The notes beneath the pieces are model-generated. The model searched no databases. It had not been told where the DNA came from and saw nothing but the letters and a program-made list of their open reading frames with translations. Source: Lutjanus erythropterus (Eukaryota; Chordata; Actinopteri; Lutjaniformes; Lutjanidae). From it: 64,000 bases of DNA. The stretch lies in NCBI GenBank assembly GCA_020091685.1, contig CM034594.1:35961733-36025732 (forward strand), in the 5' to 3' direction. This document shows, piece after piece, positions 41,514 through 53,660 of this stretch. How positions within the stretch are numbered: the first letter of the stretch is position 1; every line of letters begins with the position of its first letter. Position numbers and translations under genes: made by a program.

Positions 41514-43549
41514 GTAAGAGTTTGGTAAAGGTGAGTGTCATAAATCAGTGTCAGACAGACAAACTCAACACATGAAACGCATCAATAAAATCATGTTGGC
41601 ATCAGTAATGACGCCTCGTCATGCATCTCTGCTTCATTAATCAGGCCAAATGAGCCTCTAGTGAGAACAGGAGAACATTTAGATCCGGCTGTATTTGATT
41701 TATAAGAAACACCACACTCCGATCATCTCTCATCTCTCTTTCCAGACCAGTTTTACCTAAATGTGATTACTTTTAAAAATCCGGTCAGATCAGGTTTTTT
41801 CATGTTTGTGCACGTGTGTGTTTGCACATGTGTGTCATCAGTCATCACTTTGTTTATTTTTTCCCCTGCTTTGAAACATGTTCTGTGCAGCCCAACGTAT
41901 GATTAGAAAGTTACGGCACATTTGACACAATCAGCAATCGCAGACACGCACACAGCATCAGACACAGGCCAGATATCTGATCCCTCCACAACCCAATCAG
42001 AAACATTAGCACATGTTTACACTTGTTGGCTTGTTCTGATTACAGACGCATCCATTGTGACTGTCGCTGCATGCTTAAATAATCGGGTATTTGTGCGGGC
42101 TCCTTGTGTGTATGTGTGTGTTTAAAATGGGGTTGAGGTTTACAGGGAATTACAGAGGATGGTGTGAAGTTGCTGCATACTAAGTTCTTTTCCTCTTCAA
42201 GTTAATCATACAGGATTTCACATTGTAGTTGAAAGTATTTGTTCATGAAGACATTTTTGTTTACCCAGGAATTACCTTTTCAGTCTGCAGATGTTTACTG
42301 TTTAAGTGTCAGTATGCAGAATAGCAATGACATGCAAACAAGAACATCAACACAGATTCCTTAATGATAATTGCTAGAGGAGTTAAACTTATATTTCTAC
42401 AATGCTTTGACCTCCATAGCACTAAGAAAGGCCTCCTGAAGGGGCCTTCAAATGATAAGCAATTTGTCCTTGACTCACTGCGAGGTAGGGCGCAGAAAGG
42501 CAAAGCACAGCGCTACAACCGCTACGTCCTACCTGGTACACAAACGGCTGAGCTACCTTTAGCTCTGGATGTAGCTAAGTTCATAAACTACTGTATATGA
42601 TTCACAAATCTTTAAACCCGACCTGACTGATTACATTTCCCTAAGCATTATGTTTACTGGCGAGCTTGTAATCTATTTTTAATGTTGTGTTGCAGAGTTT
42701 AGGGAACCCTGAAACACTTTTCTTCGGTCTTGTCTGGAAGGGAATTTTTGTATGTCGTCCCTTCATTCATCCCGCAAGATCTACTGCAGGTCTGGGGTTC
42801 CCTTCAAGACTCGACCATCAGTCTCTCCCTCCTCTGCTTGTGTCACGTCAACACATCTGTGGTGTCTTCTGCCTGCGTCATCACATACAGCTGTTATCTC
42901 ATTGGTTGCACTTTGAAAGGTCCGCGGCAAATGTGGTCAAAGTTAATAATTTGAACTTGGCACACAGTGGGAAGCAGCAGATCTGAGCAGGGTGCCACAC
43001 TGAGCGTATTCCTCTCTATAGGAAAACAATGGGACAGCCAGCACAAAGCATTTTAGCGCTGATCATGTGTTGGGGCCTTAAGTCTCCTTGTGTCCTGTCA
43101 TTTTTTAATTTCCACTAAAAAAGGCCTTCATCTTTGTCAAATTGTACATAACGTTCTTTTTTACAATATTCAGGTTTTCAGTTGGCCTCCACACAGCAGC
43201 ACACCCTCTACTTTGAATTTGAATTTTGCATTATGCCAAATTAATAATTCTAATGCTTACTCAAATCCTAAACACATTACCTAACCATAGATCAGATCCT
43301 TCAAGAAGTGAGAATTGACATTCACTGTGGAGGATTTTACTTACCTTTGTATCTCTGGACACACACATTCACACACACACATTTTTCAGGTTATGACCTT
43401 TGCTCGCCCATCTCTTACATGAGCAGAACAAGCGGCCTCAAGACACACATACACACATTCACACAACTTAATCACAACCACCGTCGCTGCCCTATTTTCC
43501 ATATGTAACTGGGGCACCTACATCCAGCCAGCTGTATTAACACAAACCT
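41514..43549. other. Intergenic DNA
   Basis: No supported gene. Scattered short CA/TG tracts only. Confidence 0.4.
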
Positions 43550-43550
43550 G

Positions 43551-43605
<55 letters not shown>
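43550..43605. repeat. (TG)n microsatellite
   Basis: About 27 TG units with one CG variant near the start, followed by TTCCCAG. Confidence 0.95.
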
Positions 43606-43606
<1 letters not shown>

Positions 43607-44810
43607 CCCAGCCATCTGCACAAATGCAAGCTGCAGGCAGAACTCGAGCATCAGTCACAGGGGCATGATGTAGAGGAGCAGGCGGAGGGAGAGGGCAACA
43701 GGAGAGTTACTCCAGTTTCCTTCATAAGAGACAGAGAAGAGAAAAGAACAAGAGGGAGCAGAAGGAGGTTAAACAGAGGAAAAGGGACGATGAAGAGAAC
43801 AAAATACAAAAGAGATGAGGAGAGGTCCTCATGAAAGGAGGAACTTAACAGGTGAGAGAACTAAAATTGAAAAAAATGGTCAGGATCTTGAGAAAGTGAC
43901 GCATTAAATGGAGATCAGAAAAAATGACCAGCTTGGACTTGATTAAATGTGCATGAAATTACCGTCATGATGCCAATTTTGGAGCTGAGGTGGTCATATT
44001 CCCAAAATTTACTACTCTGACCACACAGTAATGTCATATTTCAGGCTGCCAAACTCACTATCTCGTCCGTTAATAGAAAAATTATTTCTGAAATAGTTTC
44101 ATTATGTTTCAGACATATTTTCAGACTCAGACTGGTGATGTGAGAGCTGCTAGTCATGCAGGAATTGCTGGTTTGGAGAGGGGAGATGAAGAGAGAAATT
44201 GATACTTAGGCAATGGAGGATGGATGGAAAAAAAATCAATTTATGAAGAATTTAAGTGATGAATAAAAGTGAAATTAAAGGAGAACTGAACCTGAGAGCA
44301 TGAAAGGGGACACGTCAACCTGTTGCCAATATCAGCAACAACCCTCAGCTGAGTTAATCAAACTGATTGATACAGTAACCGGGCAAAAATGATTCATGAA
44401 CACTCACAGACAGGTATACAAGCCCATGAAAGTGATTGTGAGCGCTCAGGCCGTCATCATGGGTGCACAAAATCAATTCACTTCACACAGTGTTAACGTC
44501 AGAGTGTCATCACAACTGCAGTCTTGGTTCTTTGCCCTTTACCTGTCCCCCAGAGGATATGTTGTTTCTTTAAGGTAGCTACTGTAACTGTATGATAGCA
44601 TGAGGGGAAGCCGTGATTGAGAGTTTATTCAACTTCATGGTCTTTTTTAGCCCAGAATTTAACTAGATATTCTTCTTAAAACTGCATTAAAATGACTATT
44701 GATCCCAAAGCATAAATAAAAAAACTTTTGTATGATGCAGTTTATGGCTACCCCCTGAAAGACAAAGATTCAAATCATCAGTCAGAGACCCGTCAGTCAA
44801 CTTAGATTCC

Positions 44811-45051
44811 TCAAATCGAGCAGATGTTGCTGATTTGTTTTGTTTTTTTGTCAGTGTGGACATTTTGGTCCCCAGAAGTAGTAGTAGTAGAGCCTTCCTC
44901 ACTTTCATTCTGCTCTCCGGTGTTTGTCAAGTTGTCCCATCCACTCGAAGACATCTGTGACGGGTAGAGGCAGCTGCCGACCTGGCCGAACCCAGGGTGA
45001 GTCTGAGTGAAGCCTGGATTAAGGTCTGTGTCCATTTCTGGCAGAAAACTG
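44811..45051 (-). CDS. Low-confidence terminal exon candidate
   Basis: On the minus strand, an acceptor (CCCTGCCAG) leads into an open frame of about 80 codons, FLPEMDTDLNPGFTQTHPGF then a Ser/Thr/Glu-rich tail and a stop. It looks like a cytoplasmic tail, but no family is recognised. Composition alone supports it. Confidence 0.2.
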
Positions 45052-45239
45052 CTGGCAGGGCGATGGGGAGCACTGGGATGAATGTGTATGTGTGGTGAGA
45101 TAAAAAGAAAAAAAAAAAAGCAGCAGTGACGACACCAGCGCTGTTTGCATTCTCCGCGTTGAAAGACGGAGGCGCTCAGAAAAAAATGCCATGTAGACAT
45201 ATGCAGGCACCTACATGGACAACTTCAGATGCCACACAC

Positions 45240-45400
45240 ACGTAGTAGTTCTGAGATGAGGATGCTGCCTGGAGAAAGAGAGGCCCTGCCCGGTCAAGCT
45301 CAGAGATAATTTTATCCTCTGCCTTCTGCTTGGAAGTGGTGACTTTGAAGCTCACAGGAGTTTCATACAGTACAGTCTCTGGCTTTTGTTTGATATATAA
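45240..45400 (-). CDS. Low-confidence internal exon candidate
   Basis: The minus-strand open frame contains KPETVLYETPVSFKVTTSKQ and KAEDKIISELDRAGPLFLQ, with protein-like composition. Splice edges are weak. It lies upstream of 44811-45051 on the same strand, so both might belong to one gene or pseudogene. Confidence 0.2.
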
Positions 45401-46432
45401 TGTCAGCAAAGACGTGCTGCTGCACATTACTGATCATCTGTTAGCACAGTTAGCACACATTAGCTCACTTGACTTCTTTCCTTTAGTGTGTGAATGTCAC
45501 TGTCACCCTGAACGTTCCGCTGAACTCCGTCAGTTCAATAAAGCGTCACTTGAACGGCCAAATCCAATTTGACTGACAAAATTCTGAGTCAGGCAGAGCC
45601 CTAATGCATACTGTATAGTTTCCTACAATCTTTTGTATGTTTTAACACAAAAGCAACCTGGGTATCCCACTGAAGTCCTTTTTTCCACCAGCCATCCAGT
45701 GGCAGGTCTGGTGTGCATTTCTGTTTCATCTTGTTAAATTCTTATTAAAGACATTTGAGTTTCCTTCGCTTGCTAGGTGTTCAGATCTTATTTGCTTGCC
45801 ATTTCGCACTGCACATGTAGCATACTGTAGTCTTGAGCCGTTGGGACTTGACCATATGGACTTGCAAACTAAAACCATGAGCCAAAAGCATCTGAGAGCT
45901 GACGCTGGACTCTGTAGAGCTGCAGAGTCAGGCAGTGTTTCTCTGGGAGCTCAGCACTACTTGCAGGCCTCTCTCATTACAAGGAGTTTGTTTTGATTCA
46001 ACAAAAATATTAATACAACAACAGAGATTGTTCCTTTTATCGAAGTTGGTTTGGGTCCGACTGTCACCAGTGTGCTTCTGTGATTGATTCAGGTCCTTTT
46101 TTGTGCCACGTTAAATCAGCTTTTAGACTTTTATACACTCGTTTAAAACTCCGGCTCTGTGTCTGCTGTCTGAACGTCTTTGTTGTCCAGTATAATACAG
46201 CATGACTCTCAGAGATTTGACTCACCAAAGTACTTCAGGAATGTTTCAGTTTACAAAGTCTGAACTCACTGGGCAGCGGGTCGTACAGCTGCGTTTCACC
46301 ACGCACTTCAAAATCTGCACACACACACAATAACAAAGCAATCCATCCACAGCCTCAGCCATGCACTGTAAGCAGTAATACGTGCTGATGCATACGAAAA
46401 TACAAATAAAATAGCCACACCCACACCTGCAT

Positions 46433-46433
<1 letters not shown>

Positions 46434-46464
<31 letters not shown>
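46434..46464. repeat. (CA)n microsatellite
   Basis: Pure CA tract. Confidence 0.95.
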
Positions 46465-46467
<3 letters not shown>

Positions 46468-46656
46468 CAGAGTGATTTGTTTTGACAGTATGAGTGTCCT
46501 GTGGGAGCAAACCATCAGGCATCACCCCAAAAATAAACCTCACTGCAGGGTAGGAGACAAAGGGCATGGACATCACACACAAACACACATGCGAGCATTC
46601 AAATGCACACATACACCAACTTGTGCATACACACACCAACACACTCAAGAGGAGGG

Positions 46657-46660
<4 letters not shown>

Positions 46661-46708
<48 letters not shown>

Positions 46709-46791
46709 TCAGTGTATAGAGTGGCTCTGCACTTCAAAAGTGTTTCATTATGCATTATGTACAGTGTGTGTGTGTGTGTGTGTGTGTGTGT
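46661..46791. repeat. Two (TG)n microsatellites
   Basis: TG tracts at 46661-46705 and 46764-46791, with a 58-bp spacer. Together with 46434-46464 (CA) they form an inverted CA...TG arrangement. Confidence 0.95.
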
Positions 46792-48818
46792 CTGCCTACT
46801 GTACTAACAGTTTGTACTGATTTGGCCAAAATGTAGTATGCAATGTGCAACAAAAGAAAAATCTGCAGAATGCCCAAAATACTTTTCATACTAATGTTCA
46901 TACTAATGTTACATATTTTTTTTTACATATTTTATTGAAAGTATTTAGCTATTGCCAAGTGGAAAATGTCAGAGGAAAGGGTATCAAAACAAACAAAACT
47001 ACCATCAGTGAGCAAGATTTATGAAAAAGCACCCAGTTTGACTGAAGCAAGGGTAACATTAAATGTTTCCAAAGCAACAGAAATACCAGGAGAACTAGTT
47101 TCAACACATTTTACATTTGCAGTGAAGTAATGCAACAAAATACTGGTCCATCTGATTCCTTCCAGTTGTCAGACTGGTGTTAGCATCTCTCAGGTAAATG
47201 ATCATCTTTGGGAAAATCATGAAAATCACTGTAGGCGTGCTATTATTTACTTCCAAAACTGGAAGTCTGGCCTCGCAAAGTACAAACTGTTTCATACTGC
47301 ATACTACTCTGAAAAGGAGCATGCAATATGTACTACACACCACCAGTGGTGGTAAAATAAAAAGGGCTGTATGCAGTGGGGAACCTGCATGGCAAAAGTC
47401 GTGATACATTTATGGTGAAACAGTTTCAAAACCTGGTTTTATTAAAATTACATTAGGATGTTATATGACTTAAGGTGTAACAACTACTATACCGCTGTAA
47501 TAAACACACAGAGACCTATTTAAACGTAGAGGCCAACTAATTTTCTGAAATGTAGGGCAGTCTGTATGGCACTACAAGTTTTCTCCACTATAATGGCACC
47601 CCAGAGAAGAACATACTTTATTAATTCCCTTGGAGGAAATTCAATTTTTTTTCACTCCATTATTAATTATTTTACACACACGTAGACCCCGAATCCACCA
47701 GTGTGTATTGCATATTGTCTTTGTCAGTAGTATGTAGTAGGCAGTTCCATATTCAGCCTGGATGTGTGTGTTCACATATGTTCATACACGCACTTTCTCA
47801 CTGGAGATCCCTGCAGATTGCATGTGATGGAATAACAAGATACCATTATTATATCATTCTTAGTGTTTCACCTCTTACAACTGGCAGCTTTTTGCACAGA
47901 AGTTTGGTTTAGATGTCACTATGTATGACAACAGTGCAGCCAACATCAGTCCAACATCATTTAGTAAATCCATATTCAGGAAAACACACCATTCACCAGC
48001 TGCTTAATCTAAACACTATAGTGAGTGTGTGATGGATCATCTAGACGTTAGTGTATCCTTGTGAAATGTTTCAATGGGTTTTTACAAAATAACGGGAGCT
48101 TGTGACCTTCAGGAGCTCCACCAGACCAGCAGGAAAACAGACAGCAGCTCCTGACAGTGATAAATGCTGTACATCACCGAGGAGGAGAGTCTTTATGTTA
48201 ATTACAGACAAAAATACAGCAGCTTCCACCATGCTGCCCTTGAGCAAAGCCTTTTCCATTAATTTTACTGGATATGCTGTTCAACGACCAGAAAAGTTCA
48301 GCAGAGCTTTTCAGAAAAACAAGCTTCAACTCAGCCGCCGCCGCCGCTGGACGAAAAATATTTCACAAATGAAAACACATCAGACCACACACGCTGCATT
48401 CCAGTGTCCAAATATTTTACCTTTAATAGAAAAATAAAGAGTTTGAGTAAACAAGATGATGTGTCACATTAAACTGTCAAATCCAACCTTACTCTCCACA
48501 TTTCATACTGGTCATGTGACACAAGCAGATGTAAAAAAGTGTCCTAAATAACTGCGATGATCATTTTTTAGTCCAAGCTGATCACTGTTTGCCTTTTTTC
48601 CATTTAGGTGTCAGGTCAAAGGCCCTGAAAACATGATTAACAACACGTAGTTGCTTGAAAAGGTCACCAGTGTCTTTAGCCAAAATACACACACACACAT
48701 AAACATACCTTCCTCTCTTTTGTTCCGACCACTAAGGGTTGAAAAATTATCAAAACATCAATAAATTCCCATCAGTGTCTTCATGTGGATTAATGCACGT
48801 ACACACGTGTTGAACACA

Positions 48819-48826
<8 letters not shown>
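46792..48826. other. Intergenic DNA with probable repeat pieces
   Basis: About 46880-46930 and 47270-47340 contain alternating TGCATACTG/ATACTAATG motifs of a fish MITE. About 47605-47660 (ACTTTATTAATTCCCTTGGA) resembles the 3' tail of a fish LINE/SINE. No gene seen. Confidence 0.35.

Positions 48827-48890
<64 letters not shown>
48827..48890. repeat. (CA)n microsatellite
   Basis: About 32 units, preceded by CTCTCT; the longest pure dinucleotide array in the window. Confidence 0.95.
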
Positions 48891-48892
<2 letters not shown>

Positions 48893-50004
48893 GTGGACTG
48901 TTGTTCCAGCTGAGGACAGAAGACAAATAGAACAACTTCACAAAGGTCAAATGTCAAACAGGCCGGGGGGATGTTTACTGTTAAACTGTGATTAAACTCT
49001 GTCCATGCTTGTGAGCGCGCGAGTATTAATGTTTCTGACCATCACACCATATACAGTACAGCACAGTGTGTTTACGCATGTGTGTGTGTGGCTGCATGTA
49101 CTGCATGCCTGCGTCATGTGAACTTGACAAGATGCAGAAGAGAAGAGGGGGGAGACATGAGGAAAATATGGAGAAAAAGAAACATTCCAGTCCAATGTTT
49201 CACTTTAATCCTCTTATGATTTATGGGTCTTGTGTTGTTTTTCTAATGTGGTAAATTTATGCTTCCATCGAACTTCCATGGGAGAGAAAATTAATATCCA
49301 GGACTGTCACATTACTGTTTTCTGAGTAATACTGTACATAAATTAGGCTTGTTGGAGGAGAGTTTGAATTCTAAAGAGATGTGTCATTTTGGCACTATGG
49401 AAAATGTTATTTACACCCTACATGGCTGCTAAAGTTTGTATGATGCAGAAAAAGCAGCCAGATTTCACACTTGAATTGCCACCACACACACACAGTATTT
49501 ACAGTGCAGCACTAGGAAAAATGATGCATATGACTTCTCTCTGTATAGATTATTTAATACTGCGTCTTCAGCTGCAAATATCATGTTGTTTTTATGATTT
49601 AAAGTTTGAAACCTTAAGATTTCAGTGGTTATGTGGTTTAATATCACAGACCATTATTGGGACCAGTGAAACAGACTACTGTCTATTTTAATGAAGATGT
49701 CAGGCAATAATTGGCCTTTTTCAGTCATTCTGTGAGCAACCATGATCTGATTTTTATGCTGCACTCATCATGAGTCTGTGAACAGCACGGCACAGTGAAA
49801 GGAGTTGGTTACTGATGAGAAGTTGGAGGTGTGCAGCGTGTCACCTTCATCTAACAGCTCACTGTGGCTGCTCCTGACCGCCTTTACTCCCTGCAAATTT
49901 CAAACTGATCTGCTGTAAAAAAATTATGAAAATGACTTTTGTCTTGTTTTTAGGTGAACAACAGAAGTAAGATCTTTGCTCACTGACAAAAACATTGCAT
50001 TTCC
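48891..50004. other. Intergenic DNA
   Basis: No supported gene or element. Confidence 0.35.
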
Positions 50005-50130
50005 TGTGACTACTTCACAATGAAAGTCAATGGGAGGGTGACACACAGCAAAGGGCCACACAGTAGGATTGAGGACTGACAGTCTCAGTACGTGGGACAA
50101 ACTCTCTACCAACTGAGCAACCAGGCGCCC
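50005..50130 (-). mobile_element. tRNA-derived SINE, minus strand
   Basis: The reverse complement starts GGCGCCTGGTTGCTCAGTTG followed by GTAGAG, a clear tRNA A box. It continues to GTGGCCCTTTGCTGTGTGTC and ACCCTCCC, the body of a common percomorph SINE. The B box is eroded. Confidence 0.75.
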
Positions 50131-51771
50131 AAATTAAATGTTTGTAATGTGAAGCTGCAGCAGGAGCAAGTTATCAGTTTGTATTAGCAGTTACTTGGTT
50201 AAACAGCATTTCTTCTGGGAATTTCATCACAGACACTCAATATATATTATATAGTATATATTAATATTATATTAATTTATATTTATATTTATATTAATTA
50301 GTATTTTCATCAGTGTGTCTAAGGCTTAATCACCATTGTGTTACCTAATATGGTAACATATAGTGATTTTTTAAATGTAAATTCACCATTGTTTTTAAGT
50401 ATGGTAACTATAAGAGAAAATAAGGCCAAGTCTCTTTACATGAAATTATTGGTTTTCTTACAATATTAATATTTATAAAATTTATTTACAACGATATTCT
50501 AACATGAGGGTTCGATGCGTGGTGGTTAGATCACTCTTTTTCAGGATAAACAGCAGGTTGGAGACGGATATTTTCTTAGGCAGCACTTTACTGTACTCCA
50601 CACTCCACACTTCCTTGTTACGGGTCACATGTCTCTCAACTAACCAATGAGAAGCTAGAAGGACTTAGACTGGGAGTTTCTGAAATATATATCATTGATT
50701 CATTCAGATGATTTCGGTGCTGACAGAAAGTAAACAGGACGATGCTGTTGTGTCACTGCTGCTGCAGCAGGAGGAGGACAGGTCGCAGTCCAGTTTGTGG
50801 AGCTTAGAGAGAGTCATACTGTTGTGTCTCTGTAAAAAATACCCCCACAGTTTAGGTGGTCGCAGTGAGGCTCTCTGCAGTTTGTTCTCCTGGTGAATCC
50901 ATGTTTTGACGCCGACTACATTGACAAATCACCCCAGTTCTACCACTGCATATCCATGTTCATTTACTGTCTGTTTGTCTTCAGACTGGCAGCAGCGATG
51001 AGGCCTGCAGATGATTTTATGCACTAACACACCTGAGTTGAAAATAGCCTTTCATTTACTTTCTTGCTGCAATTAAAACTGCAGTTTCGTATTTTCTGCC
51101 TTTAACCTATAATGTACTTTACATCAACAAAATATAAATATGGAAAATGGCAGTGCGTGGGCTAAAATTACAGGTAAACGTGAAAGATGTTAAAATGAAA
51201 CCTCCTCACCTTTAAACAAATGTTACCTGTGCATTTAAAAATATTTATTTCTTGATTAATCTCGCTATCATCTCTGGAGAACTTATAGCTACCTCTGTGA
51301 TATGTCTCAAACTGATGAGTAATTTTCCAAGATCATTTTCTCAGCTGTCTGGAAATGTATTTTTATTTCATTCCAAGAATGTATTTCCAAGATAACAAGC
51401 AGTACAACTATGGCAGCGTATTACGAGCGCTCAGACTAATTTGACAGCCACTTCATGTATGTTACTTTTCACTCTCTTCATTTTTCTTCACATCTCTCTA
51501 TCCACACCTTAATTTTTCGACCTATTCTTTACTTTTCTCCTTTCCTCCCTTTGTCCACTCCCACTGCCTCTAAACTTCACCTAAATCAATTTACCCTCGT
51601 TTACGGTAAATCCCTCCTCAAACAAGCCTCTGCCAAATCCCATTTCTGCTCCTCACACCTCCGTCTCCTCCTATCCTCTCGTTAAAGAGGTTAGAAGTTC
51701 CTGTCAGCTGTCGAACCAAGAAAAGATGTAAATAATCTAAAAACAGAAAACTACTGCCTGTGAGAATTGAG

Positions 51772-51772
<1 letters not shown>
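50131..51772. other. Intergenic DNA
   Basis: AT-rich (TA-rich around 50240-50300). No gene supported. Confidence 0.35.

Positions 51773-51830
<58 letters not shown>
51773..51830. repeat. (AC)n microsatellite
   Basis: About 29 units. Confidence 0.95.
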
Positions 51831-51832
<2 letters not shown>

Positions 51833-51967
51833 TCTGAGTCATAAATGCTCAAAGCCAAGTTAAATTAACTCCCAGCACAACACAACCTGGTCGCTGTAAG
51901 CTGAATGATTGGGTCAAGGTGACACACACAATTGCTCTTACTTTACAGGAGCTGGGGATTGGATAGA

Positions 51968-52020
<53 letters not shown>
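51968..52020. repeat. (CA)n microsatellite
   Basis: About 26 units, 137 bp from the preceding array. Confidence 0.95.
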
Positions 52021-52025
<5 letters not shown>

Positions 52026-52066
52026 ACAAAAGGGAAATATCTTGTAATAACTTTCTCTTTCTGCAG

Positions 52067-52122
52067 ATTATAACCCAAACCAGCTCAGTGAGGAGCTGAA
52101 GTCTGTCTACAATGTTCTGTGA
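52067..52122 (+). CDS. Low-confidence terminal exon candidate
   Basis: A strong acceptor (CTTTCTCTTTCTGCAG) is followed, in a frame needing one upstream base, by YNPNQLSEELKSVYNVL and TGA. Short and unrecognised. It might be the 3' exon reached from the donor at 41514, in which case it would be untranslated. Confidence 0.2.
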
Positions 52123-52356
52123 ATCCCCGACGATGTACAAGGACACAAACACACAGCAGGTGGTGCGTCCCAGTTCTAATTAGCTGGATGTTTGCAGTAA
52201 TAATGGATTTCTCTCATAATTTATACAGAATGATTAGATTACAGAGCAATCTGATTGGTCTAAATGAGTTTCTAATGAGACCATGGTAATGAAGTTACAG
52301 GATGTTCCAGGAAGTAGGAGGCTACTGAGAGTGTATCCTTAAATCACACCAATAAC

Positions 52357-52357
<1 letters not shown>

Positions 52358-52397
<40 letters not shown>

Positions 52398-52471
52398 ATG
52401 TACAGTTTGTTTCAACAGCTGTGTACTGTGTCTTGCTACGTGCTTTGAACAGCCATCAACTGACTTCAAAG

Positions 52472-52507
<36 letters not shown>
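52358..52507. repeat. Two (CA)n microsatellites
   Basis: Arrays at about 52358-52395 and 52475-52507. Confidence 0.95.
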
Positions 52508-52510
<3 letters not shown>

Positions 52511-52649
52511 TAGATACAGTTAGTGTCTGGAGTGCTAAATGAGGCCATTGTGTATCTCCTCTCTCAGCAACAAAACAGCATTTTTGAAACCTCAGGCATC
52601 TAAACTGACCAAGTAGAAATTTACGATTTAAACATGACCTGCATATTAA

Positions 52650-53660
52650 AGAGATAATTCAGCATTTTGGGAAATACGCTTACTTTCTTTCTGGTGGAGA
52701 TTTAGATGAGTGGATTGATTGTCTGTACGGTATAGAGATGTTCCTGGCGACCAATTTTTCTGCTGTCCTGACTTGTCAACCGATAATGTTAAACCTCGTC
52801 CAAAAAATCATACATGTAGCTCTACACCTTGCCCTCATTTGGTATTCAAGGATTCATTAATATGAAAGTAGTCCCTGTCCTCTCCACATCCCACAGCCAC
52901 ATCCCTACCCCCAAGTAGCTGCACCTGGCTTCTCCTCTGTTTGGCTAGCTAACGGTAACTAGCTACATCCGACCTCTGCCATGGGCTGGGCATTGTCGCT
53001 GGTGTATAATGCCACCCCTGGTTCCTTAGGTTTATGGCATCATCTACCCAGCCTGACTGAATCTGTTTGTTGTTTTTTTAAACTGCCATTGCTCGCTGTA
53101 GTTTCAACACAAAAAATGCTCAGACATGGCTGTCACACCACATGAACATGTTAACAAGCAGGTGACGTTAGCTGCCAGCCTGCCACACAGTGTGGCTAAC
53201 TTTAGCAGTGCTAGCAGTGCATCTGCTCACTCATTCAACCTTATTTTCATTTTCTACATCAAAAGACTGTGCAGGTAATGAGCTGCCATCATAACAACAT
53301 CCAAGCCACTCAGGCATTTGCACTGCGCGATAGGAGCTGCAGTCTGCCAGAGCTGCAGCACTGGCTAGAGGCGGGTGGCTGCATAACAGCTTAGAGGAAC
53401 AGTTAACTGGCGTTATACATGAATAAAGTATTGATAAATAGTTTAACCAACTAATATTTTTGATACCAACTAGTGAGGGTGGCACATTTAATCGTACAGT
53501 CATCTAATGGTATCACAAGTACAGTATATATGAAGCTAGGGTAAGTAGTCCGCTAACTCAGTTTAGCATAGATACAGAGGGAAACAGCAAACTTGGCTCT
53601 GCAAGAAAATCGACCTACCATCAGAACCTATCTCTTTTATTAAAAGCTTAAGTATAAAAA
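52650..53660 (+). mobile_element. Second copy of the 27163-type element, split by an insertion
   Basis: The left part 52650-52734 (AAAGAGATAATTCAGCATTT, then TGGGAAATACGCTTAC and GTCTGTACGGTATA) continues after the insert at 53520 as TACAGTATATATGAAGCTAG and GGAAACAGCAAACTTGGCTC. This is the same order as the uninterrupted family. Confidence 0.75.
52735..53519. mobile_element. 785-bp insertion with near-perfect target duplication
   Basis: Bounded by TACGGTATA (52726-52734) and TACAGTATA (53520-53528), a 9-bp repeat with one mismatch. Starts GAGATGTTCCTGGCGACCAA and ends ATGGTATCACAAG. Part of it resembles the fish 'ttcctggcgactaatt' family. No coding capacity. Confidence 0.7.

Noticed and set aside
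46472..46820. Open frames with long Cys-Val or Thr-His runs (also at 25318, 43550, 48750, 48783, 51618)
   Set aside because: They are translations of CA/TG microsatellites.
50005..50130. Possible tRNA gene
   Set aside because: Only an A box is intact; the 3' half is SINE body with no acceptor stem pairing, so it is a SINE. The same applies to 39253-39515.
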